Positions 1 to 6,401 of a stretch of DNA of 9,735 nucleotides are shown in pieces. A program made the position numbers and the translations under genes. The notes under the pieces were generated by a model that was given only the letters and a program-made list of their open reading frames with translations, ran no database searches and was not told the origin of the DNA. The DNA comes from an uncultured Fretibacterium sp. (GTDB lineage Bacteria > Synergistota > Synergistia > Synergistales > Aminobacteriaceae). The first letter of the stretch is position 1; each line of letters starts with the position of its first letter. Where the stretch lies: assembly GCA_937899395.1 (NCBI GenBank), contig CALBPU010000099.1, positions 1-9,735 on the forward strand. Direction: 5' to 3'.

Positions 1-331
<331 letters not shown>

Positions 332-390
332 ATTCTTTATTTCATGGTTGTGTTTGTGAGAATTTGATTTTATTCAGGGAAATAAAAATT

Positions 391-505
391 ATTGGCGGTC
401 AAAGCGGCAGGGTCACACCCAGTTCCATGCCGAACCTGGAAGTTAAGCCTGCGAGCGTCGATGGTACTGTGAGGGGTACTCACGGGAGAGCAGACCACTG
501 CCAGT
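391..505 (+). rRNA. rrf: 5S ribosomal RNA
   Basis: A 115-nt 5S rRNA follows the 23S gene after a spacer of about 60 nt that contains no tRNA. The conserved core CACACCCAGTTCCATGCCGA (about 413-433) and GAAGTTAAGC (439-448) are present. The two ends pair to form helix I: TTGGCGGT at 392-399 against ACTGCCAG at 497-504, with G-U pairs. The ends are inferred from this pairing, so they may be off by one or two bases. Order and spacing are those of an ordinary rrn operon, and a terminator follows at once. Confidence 0.95.
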
Positions 506-516
506 TTAGATTAAAG

Positions 517-560
517 AAAAGAGGAAGTTCATAGTTTCTTTTGTGGGCTTCCTCTTTTTT
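517..560 (+). terminator. rho-independent terminator of the rrn operon
   Basis: AAAAGAGGAAG (517-527) pairs with CTTCCTCTTTT (548-558), and a T run continues to 560. The loop of about 20 nt is longer than usual. It lies 12 nt after the 5S gene and would end the rRNA transcript before garD, so garD probably needs its own promoter. Confidence 0.85.
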
Positions 561-581
561 GCGCTCGAATATTGAAACATA

Positions 582-612
582 TTTACACATAAATTTTACC
601 TATAATTATAAA
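582..612 (+). promoter_or_regulatory. possible garD promoter
   Basis: The 561-640 stretch after the rrn terminator is very AT-rich. TTTACA (582-587) followed 19 bp later by TATAAA (607-612) is one sigma-70-like reading. A perfect TATAAT also occurs at 601-606, but its best upstream partners are badly spaced (13 or 23 bp). A promoter somewhere here is expected because a terminator precedes garD; the exact boxes are a guess. No clear operator palindrome is visible. Confidence 0.3.
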
Positions 613-646
613 AAATGATAAAATAAATTTACTCAAAATTTTTATT

Positions 647-654
647 AAGGGGGT
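647..654 (+). promoter_or_regulatory. ribosome binding site fixing the TTG start of garD
   Basis: AAGGGGGT sits 8 nt before a TTG codon at 663. There is no ATG or GTG in frame nearby, and the protein from this TTG aligns with GarD from its first residues, so TTG is the likely start. Confidence 0.7.
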
Positions 655-662
655 ATAAAACT

Positions 663-2174
663 TTGCGAGATTACGTTAAATTAACAGAGCGTGATAATGT
701 TGCTGTGGTTACTCACGATGTCGCTAAAGGCACTGAAATTATTCCAGGCATTGTAACTTTACAGGACATTCCGCAGGCTCATAAATTTGCTCTCGTTGAC
801 ATTCCTAAAGACGGCGAAATTATTCGTTACGGGGTTGTTCTCGGCTATGCTCTTGACGAAATCAAAAAGGGCGCTTGGATTAATGAACACATGCTCAGGC
901 TTCCGACTTCTCCGTCAGTCGATAATATGAAATGGGGCACCAACATCAGAACAGACCTCCCCGAAGCTCCTCGAAAATCTTTCATGGGTTATAAAAATCC
1001 AGACGGTTTTTACGCCGGCACAAGAAATATTTTAGGCATTCAAACAACTGTTCAATGTGTTCAGGGTGTGTTGAATGTTGCCGTTGAAAAAATTAAGCGT
1101 GAAATTTTACCGAAATATCCTAATGTTGATGATGTTGTAGCTGTTAATCATGCTTATGGCTGCGGTGTTGCTATCAACGCTCCTAACGCTAAATTCCCGA
1201 TAAGAGCATTGCAAAATATTGCGAAACACCCGAATTTCGGAGGGCAGTTAATGGTTGTGTCTTTGGGCTGTGAAAAATTGACCGTCGATAAACTTGTCGG
1301 TGAAGAAAATAACACTCCTAAAAATGTTATAGTGTTGCAGGACTGTAAAGGATATGACGCAATGATTAACGCTATAACGAACATGGCCGAAAAAAAATTG
1401 CAGGCTCTCGATAAAAGACGGCGTGAAGAATTACCGTTAAGCGAATTATTAATCGGTATGCAATGCGGAGGCAGTGATGCTTTCTCAGGTGTCTCGGCTA
1501 ATCCTAGTGCAGGTTATGCTGCCGATATGTTAGTTCAGGGCGGTGCGACTGTAATGTTCAGCGAAGTTACGGAAGTCAGAGACGGCGTTAATTTTATCGC
1601 TGAAAGATGTGTCAGTGAAGAAGTCAGAGATAAGCTCGCTGATGAAATGAGATGGTACGATAATTATTTAGCTGCCGAACAGGTTGACCGAAGCGCAAAT
1701 CCTGCTCCAGGAAATAAAAAGGGCGGTTTAAGTAACATAGTCGAAAAAGCTATGGGGTCAATCGCTAAAAGCGGAACTTCTCCAATCGTCGAAGTCTTAT
1801 CACCTGCCGAACGTCCGACTAAACACGGAATGATTTACGCAGCTACTCCTGCAAGCGATATGGTCTGCGGGCCTTGTCAACTAGCAAGCGGTATAGGTCT
1901 TCAAGTTTTCATGACAGGACGGGGAACTCCTTACGGTCTTGCGGCAGCTCCCGTTATCAAAGTCTGTTCACGAAATGAAATGAAAGAACAATGGCCTGAT
2001 GTTATTGACATTAGCGCAGGTGCCGTTGTTACAGGTGAAAAAACAATTCAGGAAGTCGGAACAGAATTATTTAATTTTATCCTCGATGTTGCAAGCGGCA
2101 CTAAAAAACCCTACACCGAACAATACGGTCTCCATAATTTCTTGTGTATCTTTAACCCTGCTCCTATAACTTAA
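663..2174 (+). CDS. garD: galactarate dehydratase (GarD)
   Basis: A 503-residue member of the UxaA/GarD sugar-acid dehydratase family, cytoplasmic. GarD removes water from D-galactarate to give 5-keto-4-deoxy-D-glucarate (EC 4.2.1.42), using iron in the E. coli enzyme. The N-terminal SAF-type domain (about 5-80) holds DIPKDGEIIRYG, and the catalytic part runs from about 108 to the end. Stretches matching my memory of E. coli GarD include LPKYPNVD (149-156), YGCGVAINAP (165-174), MQCGGSDAFSG (266-276), ATVMFSEVTEVRD (295-307), WYDNYL (331-336), TGRGTPYGL (418-426) and the terminal NPAPIT. These favour GarD over altronate dehydratase (UxaA). It is about 20 residues shorter than the 523-residue E. 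coli protein and looks intact. The start is TTG after a good ribosome binding site. No garL, garR, gudD or transporter adjoins it, so the pathway partners must lie elsewhere. It sits directly after an rrn operon and ends in a terminator, so it is probably monocistronic. Confidence 0.93.
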   Translation: MRDYVKLTERDNVAVVTHDVAKGTEIIPGIVTLQDIPQAHKFALVDIPKDGEIIRYGVVLGYALDEIKKGAWINEHMLRLPTSPSVDNMKWGTNIRTDLPEAPRKSFMGYKNPDGFYAGTRNILGIQTTVQCVQGVLNVAVEKIKREILPKYPNVDDVVAVNHAYGCGVAINAPNAKFPIRALQNIAKHPNFGGQLMVVSLGCEKLTVDKLVGEENNTPKNVIVLQDCKGYDAMINAITNMAEKKLQALDKRRREELPLSELLIGMQCGGSDAFSGVSANPSAGYAADMLVQGGATVMFSEVTEVRDGVNFIAERCVSEEVRDKLADEMRWYDNYLAAEQVDRSANPAPGNKKGGLSNIVEKAMGSIAKSGTSPIVEVLSPAERPTKHGMIYAATPASDMVCGPCQLASGIGLQVFMTGRGTPYGLAAAPVIKVCSRNEMKEQWPDVIDISAGAVVTGEKTIQEVGTELFNFILDVASGTKKPYTEQYGLHNFLCIFNPAPIT

Positions 2175-2187
2175 AAATATGAAGATG

Positions 2188-2229
2188 AAAATGAGGCTCT
2201 CAAAAATTTTTTGTGGAGTCTCATTTTTT
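2188..2229. terminator. terminator between convergent garD and the 2255-3289 gene
   Basis: AAAATGAGGCTC (2188-2199) pairs with GAGTCTCATTTT (2216-2227), including one G-T pair, followed by more T to 2229. It starts 14 nt after the garD stop and is a clear terminator for garD. The A-rich 5' arm gives a shorter T tract on the opposite strand, so it may also end the convergent minus-strand gene, whose stop codon lies 26 nt away. Confidence 0.85.
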
Positions 2230-2254
2230 CATTCTGATATATCATTGTTAATTG

Positions 2255-3289
2255 TTATAGAAAGAAATATCTGAGAACAAACAGTAATCCTATTAAAGCT
2301 CCGAATAAAACTCCGAAAAATATAATATCTCCGAAGAATGATAAATTTGCTGTCTTTGCTTCAGGTTTCGGCTGCTCTTTAATTTTGATTTTTATATCTT
2401 TCGTTATTGATACATAGCCTCGAATTTCATCACTGATTTTAACGTAAATTAATTTTTTTCCTTGAGTTTCTTTTATTTCGTCAACCGGGAATAAAGGTTC
2501 GATGTTATTTTCCTCAAGATATTTTTTAACAAGTGCGCTTGTTCCTTCTCCCTCAATTTTCACCCCTATAATATCTCCGGGCATAACTTCCGAAGATGCT
2601 TTCCCTTTTACAGGATCAACAACAGGAGTACACATTATTATAGTTCCTTCAAAATTTCCTTCTTTCTTGGCTTCTTCTTTCTCTTTTTCTTCTTGTTCGG
2701 CCTTTTCCTTTTCTTCCTGTTCTTTTTTCTGTCTTGCAAGTTCTTCGGGTGAAGGCGGAAGGGGTTTTATGATTTTCGCTCTCTCAAGGTCTGCTCTGAA
2801 TACAGGTTCAACCTCTGTTAATGCACTGAAAACACATTGAGCAGTATTTTCAAAACTCCTGCGTATGATGCTCTCAAGCTGTCGAATTTTCGTTTTAGTA
2901 TAATTCTCAAAAAGTTTTTTCTTCTCTTCAAGAGTTAAAATCCCTTTTAACTGCTCCTGTAATTTTTCGCCCCAATCTTTATCAAGAGGGCCAAACTGAG
3001 GAAGCCTCTTAACAAATGTACGCCATTCTTTTGACGGTTCAATCATTACTCCTGAAGCATAAGGTTTAGCAAGCCAAAACACCTGAAAAACAGTTTTGCC
3101 TGTTTTACCCTCTATTATGATGCAAAAACCTCCGCCCATATCTCCGCGACTTGGAACAAAAGTTGATTTAAGCGCAATAAATTCCGGTTCGTCTTTTTTA
3201 ATCGGTTCAGTTACAGGTTCAGGTTCAGGACGTTTTGCAGTTTCGTTAGCTATATCTTGAACATTTACTATTTTTATTTCGTCAGGCAT
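2255..3289 (-). CDS. unknown protein with Glu/Lys coiled coil and C-terminal membrane anchor
   Basis: A 344-residue protein that I do not recognise. Visible parts: a polar, Pro/Glu-rich N-terminus (about 18-36) with no signal peptide; a compact domain (about 38-175) with Trp/Phe-rich segments such as VFQVFWLAKPY (67-77) and KEWRTFVKRLPQFG (87-100); a Glu/Lys-rich likely coiled coil (about 182-210); a second, beta-rich region (about 214-305) containing MPGDIIGVKIEGEGTS; and a hydrophobic helix (about 318-344) ending at the C-terminus. With no N-terminal signal and one terminal transmembrane segment, the protein should be tail-anchored with most of its mass in the cytoplasm. The ATG start has a weak GGAG 12 nt upstream and a good promoter. 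The gene is single, convergent with garD and divergent from the hydrolase gene, so neighbours do not reveal its function. Real as a gene: long, with its own promoter and well-formed segments. Function unknown. Confidence 0.8.
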   Translation of the reverse strand: MPDEIKIVNVQDIANETAKRPEPEPVTEPIKKDEPEFIALKSTFVPSRGDMGGGFCIIIEGKTGKTVFQVFWLAKPYASGVMIEPSKEWRTFVKRLPQFGPLDKDWGEKLQEQLKGILTLEEKKKLFENYTKTKIRQLESIIRRSFENTAQCVFSALTEVEPVFRADLERAKIIKPLPPSPEELARQKKEQEEKEKAEQEEKEKEEAKKEGNFEGTIIMCTPVVDPVKGKASSEVMPGDIIGVKIEGEGTSALVKKYLEENNIEPLFPVDEIKETQGKKLIYVKISDEIRGYVSITKDIKIKIKEQPKPEAKTANLSFFGDIIFFGVLFGALIGLLFVLRYFFL

Positions 3290-3323
3290 AATATTAATTC
3301 GCTCCGTGAAAAATTTTAATTAA

Positions 3324-3352
3324 ATTATAGCCCTTCAAATATTTCAATGCAA
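3324..3352 (-). promoter_or_regulatory. promoter of the minus-strand unknown gene
   Basis: On the minus strand a perfect TATAAT (complement of 3324-3329) lies 17 bp after TTGCAT (complement of 3347-3352). It is about 35 nt upstream of the ATG at 3289. The -10 is strong and the -35 is weak (TTG matches only). It interleaves with the promoter of the divergent hydrolase gene. Confidence 0.55.
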
Positions 3353-3361
3353 ACTCATGAA

Positions 3362-3370
3362 TGCTAAAAT
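3362..3370 (+). promoter_or_regulatory. extended -10 promoter of the hydrolase gene
   Basis: TGCTAAAAT at 3362-3370 has the TGn extension before a TAAAAT -10 box; TTTCAA at 3342-3347, 17 bp upstream, is a weak -35. It would start transcription about 30 nt before the ATG at 3407. It faces away from the TATAAT at 3324-3329, so the two promoters are only about 35 bp apart and their polymerase footprints should overlap. Confidence 0.45.
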
Positions 3371-3391
3371 ATTACAATCAATTTTTTGTTT

Positions 3392-3399
3392 AGGAGGAA
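3392..3399 (+). promoter_or_regulatory. ribosome binding site fixing the hydrolase start
   Basis: AGGAGGAA lies 7 nt before the ATG at 3407. An in-frame TTG at 3386 would start upstream of, and read through, this site and would put charged residues before the signal peptide, so 3407 is the better start. Confidence 0.85.
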
Positions 3400-3406
3400 T
3401 TTTCCC

Positions 3407-4210
3407 ATGTTAAAAAATTTAATCGCGGTTTTATTTTTAATGCTTGTGTTATGTCCAGTAGCATATGCTAACTCTATCGAAGTTACAACATTAACCGATA
3501 TAACGGGGGAACGTGATACTTCGTTATTAATCGGTGCAACTGAGGAACAGCTTGCAAAATATTTTCCAAACGGAAAAATGGAAAATCAAATTGCAGCTTT
3601 TCTTGTAAAATTCGGAGGCTATGAAATTCTTTTTGACGCAGGATTGAAAGACGGCCATATTTCAGCGGAACTCATTAAAAACGGAGTTAAGCCTGAAGAT
3701 TTGAAGACGATTTTGATAACTCATCTTCACCCTGATCATTTCGGCGGCCTTGTGAATGATGAAAACAAAGCAGCTTTTCCGAATGCCGAAGTTTATATTT
3801 CAAAACCAGAATGCAATTATTGGGTCAATGAAGTGAAAAACGAAGCTGTAATTAACGCTCTAAAACTTTACGAAGGACGTGTAAAATTTTTTGATTTCGG
3901 CGATGAGGTTGTTGAAGGGGTTAAAGCAATCGACACTGTTGGACATACTCCGGGGCATACATCATTCTTAATTGAAAATGAAGGCGAAAAATTTTTGGTA
4001 GTCGGAGATATTATGCACTTCGTTGACATTCAGCTTCCTGAACCTGATGTCGCTGTTGTTTATGATGTTGATCCTGTGAAGGCTGTTCAATCAAGGAAAT
4101 TCATTTTGGATTATGCAGCACAGAAAAATATTCCGATAGCAGGAATGCACATCAAAAATTCCGGCATAATCAACGTGAAGAAAAATAAAACAGGTTATGA
4201 AAAATTTTAG
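3407..4210 (+). CDS. exported metallo-beta-lactamase-fold hydrolase
   Basis: A 267-residue MBL-fold metalloprotein with an N-terminal signal peptide (about 1-21, cut after AYA), so probably periplasmic or secreted. The zinc-binding motif HLHPDH is at 106-111 (Leu-Ile-Thr strand before it, Phe-Gly-Gly after it). The further ligands are His184 in GHTPGH (179-184), Asp201 in VVGDI and His248 in GMHI. All expected ligands are present, so an active two-zinc enzyme is likely. Family members cleave esters, lactones, thioesters or phosphodiesters. The spacing resembles lactonase-like members, but the substrate cannot be told from sequence. The Cys at 16 lacks a proper lipobox, so it is probably not a lipoprotein. 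The gene ends in two tandem TAG codons and has no obvious terminator, so some readthrough into mglB1 (105 nt away) is possible. A link to sugar uptake is not shown. Confidence 0.88.
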   Translation: MLKNLIAVLFLMLVLCPVAYANSIEVTTLTDITGERDTSLLIGATEEQLAKYFPNGKMENQIAAFLVKFGGYEILFDAGLKDGHISAELIKNGVKPEDLKTILITHLHPDHFGGLVNDENKAAFPNAEVYISKPECNYWVNEVKNEAVINALKLYEGRVKFFDFGDEVVEGVKAIDTVGHTPGHTSFLIENEGEKFLVVGDIMHFVDIQLPEPDVAVVYDVDPVKAVQSRKFILDYAAQKNIPIAGMHIKNSGIINVKKNKTGYEKF

Positions 4211-4237
4211 TAGTGTGAAAAAACTTGCGTAACTTAC

Positions 4238-4268
4238 TTAACTGATTTTGAAAATATTTCTTTATAAT
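4238..4268 (+). promoter_or_regulatory. likely promoter of the mgl operon
   Basis: A perfect TATAAT at 4263-4268 lies 48 nt before the mglB1 ATG. The best -35 candidate is TTAACT (4238-4243) at a 19-bp spacing. No convincing LacI/GalR-type palindrome is seen. Translation starts at an ATG (4316) behind AGGAGGTT (4297-4304), a near-perfect anti-16S match at 11 nt, consistent with strong expression of a binding protein. Confidence 0.5.
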
Positions 4269-4315
4269 ATACATTAATTCACAAAATTATTTTTTCAGGA
4301 GGTTTAATCTCTAAG

Positions 4316-5332
4316 ATGAAAAAGTTAGCAGTAGTTTTAGCGGCAGTTGTTTTAGCAGTATCAGCAATGGCAGCATTTGCAGCCTCTGATGACCCGATCG
4401 GCGCGTGCATTTACAAATATGATGACACGTTCATGACCAACGTTAGAAGAGCTATGCTTGCAGAAGCTGAAAAATTGGATCAAGACCTTGATGTTGTTGA
4501 TTCACAGAACCGTCAGCCCCTTCAGAACGATCAGGTTGACACACACATTTCAAAGGGTGTTAAAGCCCTCATCATTAACCCCGTTGACCGTACAGCAGCA
4601 GAGCCTATTATGAACAAGGCAAAAGCTGAAGGACTTCCGATCGTTTTCATGAACCGTGAACCTTACGCCGAAGTTATGAATGCTTACGACAAAATTTGGT
4701 ACGTCGGAGCTAAAGCTGAAGAGTCAGGCACACAGTCAGGCCAGATTATTGTTGATTACTTCAAAGCTCACCCTGAAGCAGACAAAAACAAAGACGGAAA
4801 AATCCAGTACATTATGATTCGCGGCGAACAAGGACATCAGGACGCTACACTTCGTACTGAATACTCAACAAAGGCCATGAAAGACGGCGGATTTGAAATC
4901 GTAGAACTCGGTAACGACACTGCAAACTGGGATAAAGTTCAGGCAACCGACAAAATGAAGGGCTTTATTTCAGCAGTAGGAATTGACAACATCGAAGCAG
5001 TTCTCGCTAATAACGACGATATGGCACTCGGAGCAATCGAAGCTCTTAAAGCTGAAGGCTATAATCTCGGCGATGCTTCAAAATATATTCCTGTCGTTGG
5101 AGTTGATGCAACAGCACCCGCTCTTGAAGCCATGAGCAAAGGCGAATTACTCGGAACAGTTCTTAATGACGCTGATAACCAAGGCTTCGCATCAGTAAGA
5201 ATTGCTGTAGTAGCTGCTGATGATAAACCTGTAACCGAAGAAACAATCGGCTACAAAATCACAGACGGAAAATATATTTGGATACCTTATCAGCCTGTTA
5301 CAGTTGATAACTACAAGAATTTCATGAAATAA
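4316..5332 (+). CDS. mglB: galactose/glucose-binding protein MglB, first copy
   Basis: A 338-residue periplasmic binding protein of the Mgl galactose/glucose ABC transporter (pentose/hexose-binding family 4). It has a signal peptide of about 22-23 residues (Lys-Lys start, Ala/Val-rich core, cut near AFA). Residues equivalent to the E. coli MglB sugar contacts are all present: Asp37, Phe39, Asn113, His174, Asp176, Arg180, Trp205, Asn232/233, Asp264 and Asn284. The calcium-binding loop is kept too: DKNKDGKIQ with Asp156, Asn158, Asp160 and Gln164, plus distant Glu227. A D-galactose or D-glucose ligand is therefore well supported. Compared with E. coli there is a short insertion before IPVVGVD (about 249-258). 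It is the first gene of a four-gene operon, with the strongest ribosome binding site, and is followed by a stable hairpin that may keep its transcript abundant. Confidence 0.95.
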   Translation: MKKLAVVLAAVVLAVSAMAAFAASDDPIGACIYKYDDTFMTNVRRAMLAEAEKLDQDLDVVDSQNRQPLQNDQVDTHISKGVKALIINPVDRTAAEPIMNKAKAEGLPIVFMNREPYAEVMNAYDKIWYVGAKAEESGTQSGQIIVDYFKAHPEADKNKDGKIQYIMIRGEQGHQDATLRTEYSTKAMKDGGFEIVELGNDTANWDKVQATDKMKGFISAVGIDNIEAVLANNDDMALGAIEALKAEGYNLGDASKYIPVVGVDATAPALEAMSKGELLGTVLNDADNQGFASVRIAVVAADDKPVTEETIGYKITDGKYIWIPYQPVTVDNYKNFMK

Positions 5333-5349
5333 CAAGTTGATTTTTCAAG

Positions 5350-5378
5350 CCCTCGTTGAAACACAAATTCAGCGAGGG
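5350..5378 (+). promoter_or_regulatory. intercistronic hairpin between the two mglB genes
   Basis: CCCTCGTTGAA (5350-5360) pairs with TTCAGCGAGGG (5368-5378): 11 base pairs with one G-T and a 7-nt loop. A short, interrupted T tract (TCTTGTTT, 5379-5386) follows. AACAAG at 5331-5336 can also pair with CTTGTT at 5380-5385, which would extend or compete with the stem. It looks like a leaky terminator or an mRNA-stabilising structure that lets mglB1 exceed the downstream genes, a common arrangement after binding-protein genes. Its activity is inferred. Confidence 0.75.
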
Positions 5379-5408
5379 TCTTGTTTACCGAACGAGAGGT
5401 GAAATTTT

Positions 5409-6401
5409 TTGCGTAAAAGTTTTTTATTCACGTTAATTTTAATTCTTGTCTTTCCGTTTTCCTTATATGCTGATGAAATTAAAATAGGTTCATGTATTTA
5501 CAGATTTAACGACGCTTTCATGTTACGTTTCAGGAATGCAATGAGCGCAGAATGTGAGAAAATCGGAGCAGAAATTGAAATTGCTGATTCACAAAATGAT
5601 CAAAATACCCAAAACGAACAAGTTGACGGATTTATTTCTAACGGCGTAAACGTCCTCATTATTAATCCCGTAAACAGAATGGAAGCTCAACCGATCATTG
5701 ATCAGGCTAAGGCCGCAAATATTCCCGTAGTTTTCATCAATAGAGAGCCTGCTCCTGAAATGTTAGCTTCGTATGAAAGAGCTTATTATGTCGGAGCTAA
5801 AGCGGAAGAATCGGGCACTCAGTCGGGAGAATTACTCGCCGAATATTTCAAAACTCACCCTGAAGCTGATAAAAATCATGACGGAAAACTTCAATTTATT
5901 TTGCTCAAAGGTGAAAACGGACATCAGGATATGATTTTGAGATCAAAATATTCTGTTGAAGCTATCAAAAATGCAGGCATTGAACCCGTAGAAATAGCAA
6001 GTGCAATCGCAAATTGGGATAAGTTACAGGCCATGAACATTATGAACGGTTTTGTAATGTCAATAGGCCCTGAAAATATCGAAGCCGTTTTGGCTAATAA
6101 CGATGAAATGGCGTTAGGTGCTGTTGAGACTCTTAAAAACAGCGACTATAACAAAGGCAATTCGGAAATGTATATCCCTGTCGTAGGAGTTGACGCGAAC
6201 GCTTCGGCACTTGACGCAATGGATAAAGGCGAAATGCTCGGAACGGTTTTGAATGATGCTGATAATCAGGGCATGGCCGCTGTAAGACTTGCAGTTGCTT
6301 TAGCTTCGGGAAAAGATATTAATTCAATCGGTTACGAAATAACTGACGGAAAATATATTTGGATTCCTTATCAAAAAGTTACAAGAGGTGAGAAAAATTG
6401 A
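5409..6401 (+). CDS. mglB: galactose/glucose-binding protein MglB, second copy
   Basis: A 330-residue second MglB, about 60% identical by eye to the product of the gene just upstream, so a tandem duplication that has since diverged. It starts at TTG after AGGTG at 5397-5401 and carries a signal peptide of about 21 residues (hydrophobic, Phe/Leu-rich, cut near LYA). Sugar contacts are all kept: Asp35, Phe37, Asn111, His172, Asp174, Arg178, Trp203, Asn230/231, Asp262 and Asn282. So is the calcium loop DKNHDGKLQ (154-162) with Glu225. Differences fall around the ligand rather than in it, for example FND for YDD before the first contact and RSKYS for RTEYS after Arg178. It therefore probably binds a similar hexose with altered affinity. 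It shares the insertion before IPVVGVD. Its stop overlaps the mglA start by four bases (TTGA), so translation is coupled to the ATPase gene. Confidence 0.93.
   Translation: MRKSFLFTLILILVFPFSLYADEIKIGSCIYRFNDAFMLRFRNAMSAECEKIGAEIEIADSQNDQNTQNEQVDGFISNGVNVLIINPVNRMEAQPIIDQAKAANIPVVFINREPAPEMLASYERAYYVGAKAEESGTQSGELLAEYFKTHPEADKNHDGKLQFILLKGENGHQDMILRSKYSVEAIKNAGIEPVEIASAIANWDKLQAMNIMNGFVMSIGPENIEAVLANNDEMALGAVETLKNSDYNKGNSEMYIPVVGVDANASALDAMDKGEMLGTVLNDADNQGMAAVRLAVALASGKDINSIGYEITDGKYIWIPYQKVTRGEKN

Noticed and set aside
332..390. tRNA gene in the 23S-5S spacer
   Set aside because: The 59-nt spacer is too short and AT-rich and shows no cloverleaf or TTCGA-type arm.
2502..2840. Plus-strand 112-residue open frame
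   Set aside because: It is a Ser/Phe-rich shadow opposite the Glu/Lys-rich coding stretch of the 2255-3289 gene, with no supporting ribosome binding site.
3386..3406. Upstream TTG start adding seven residues to the MBL hydrolase
   Set aside because: It begins before the AGGAGGAA ribosome binding site and would place charged residues ahead of a clean signal peptide; the ATG at 3407 has ideal spacing.
4221..4250. Possible operator (TAACTTA/CTTAACT repeats) upstream of the mgl promoter
   Set aside because: The repeats are short, imperfect and AT-rich, and do not form the central-CG palindrome expected of GalR/LacI-type regulators.
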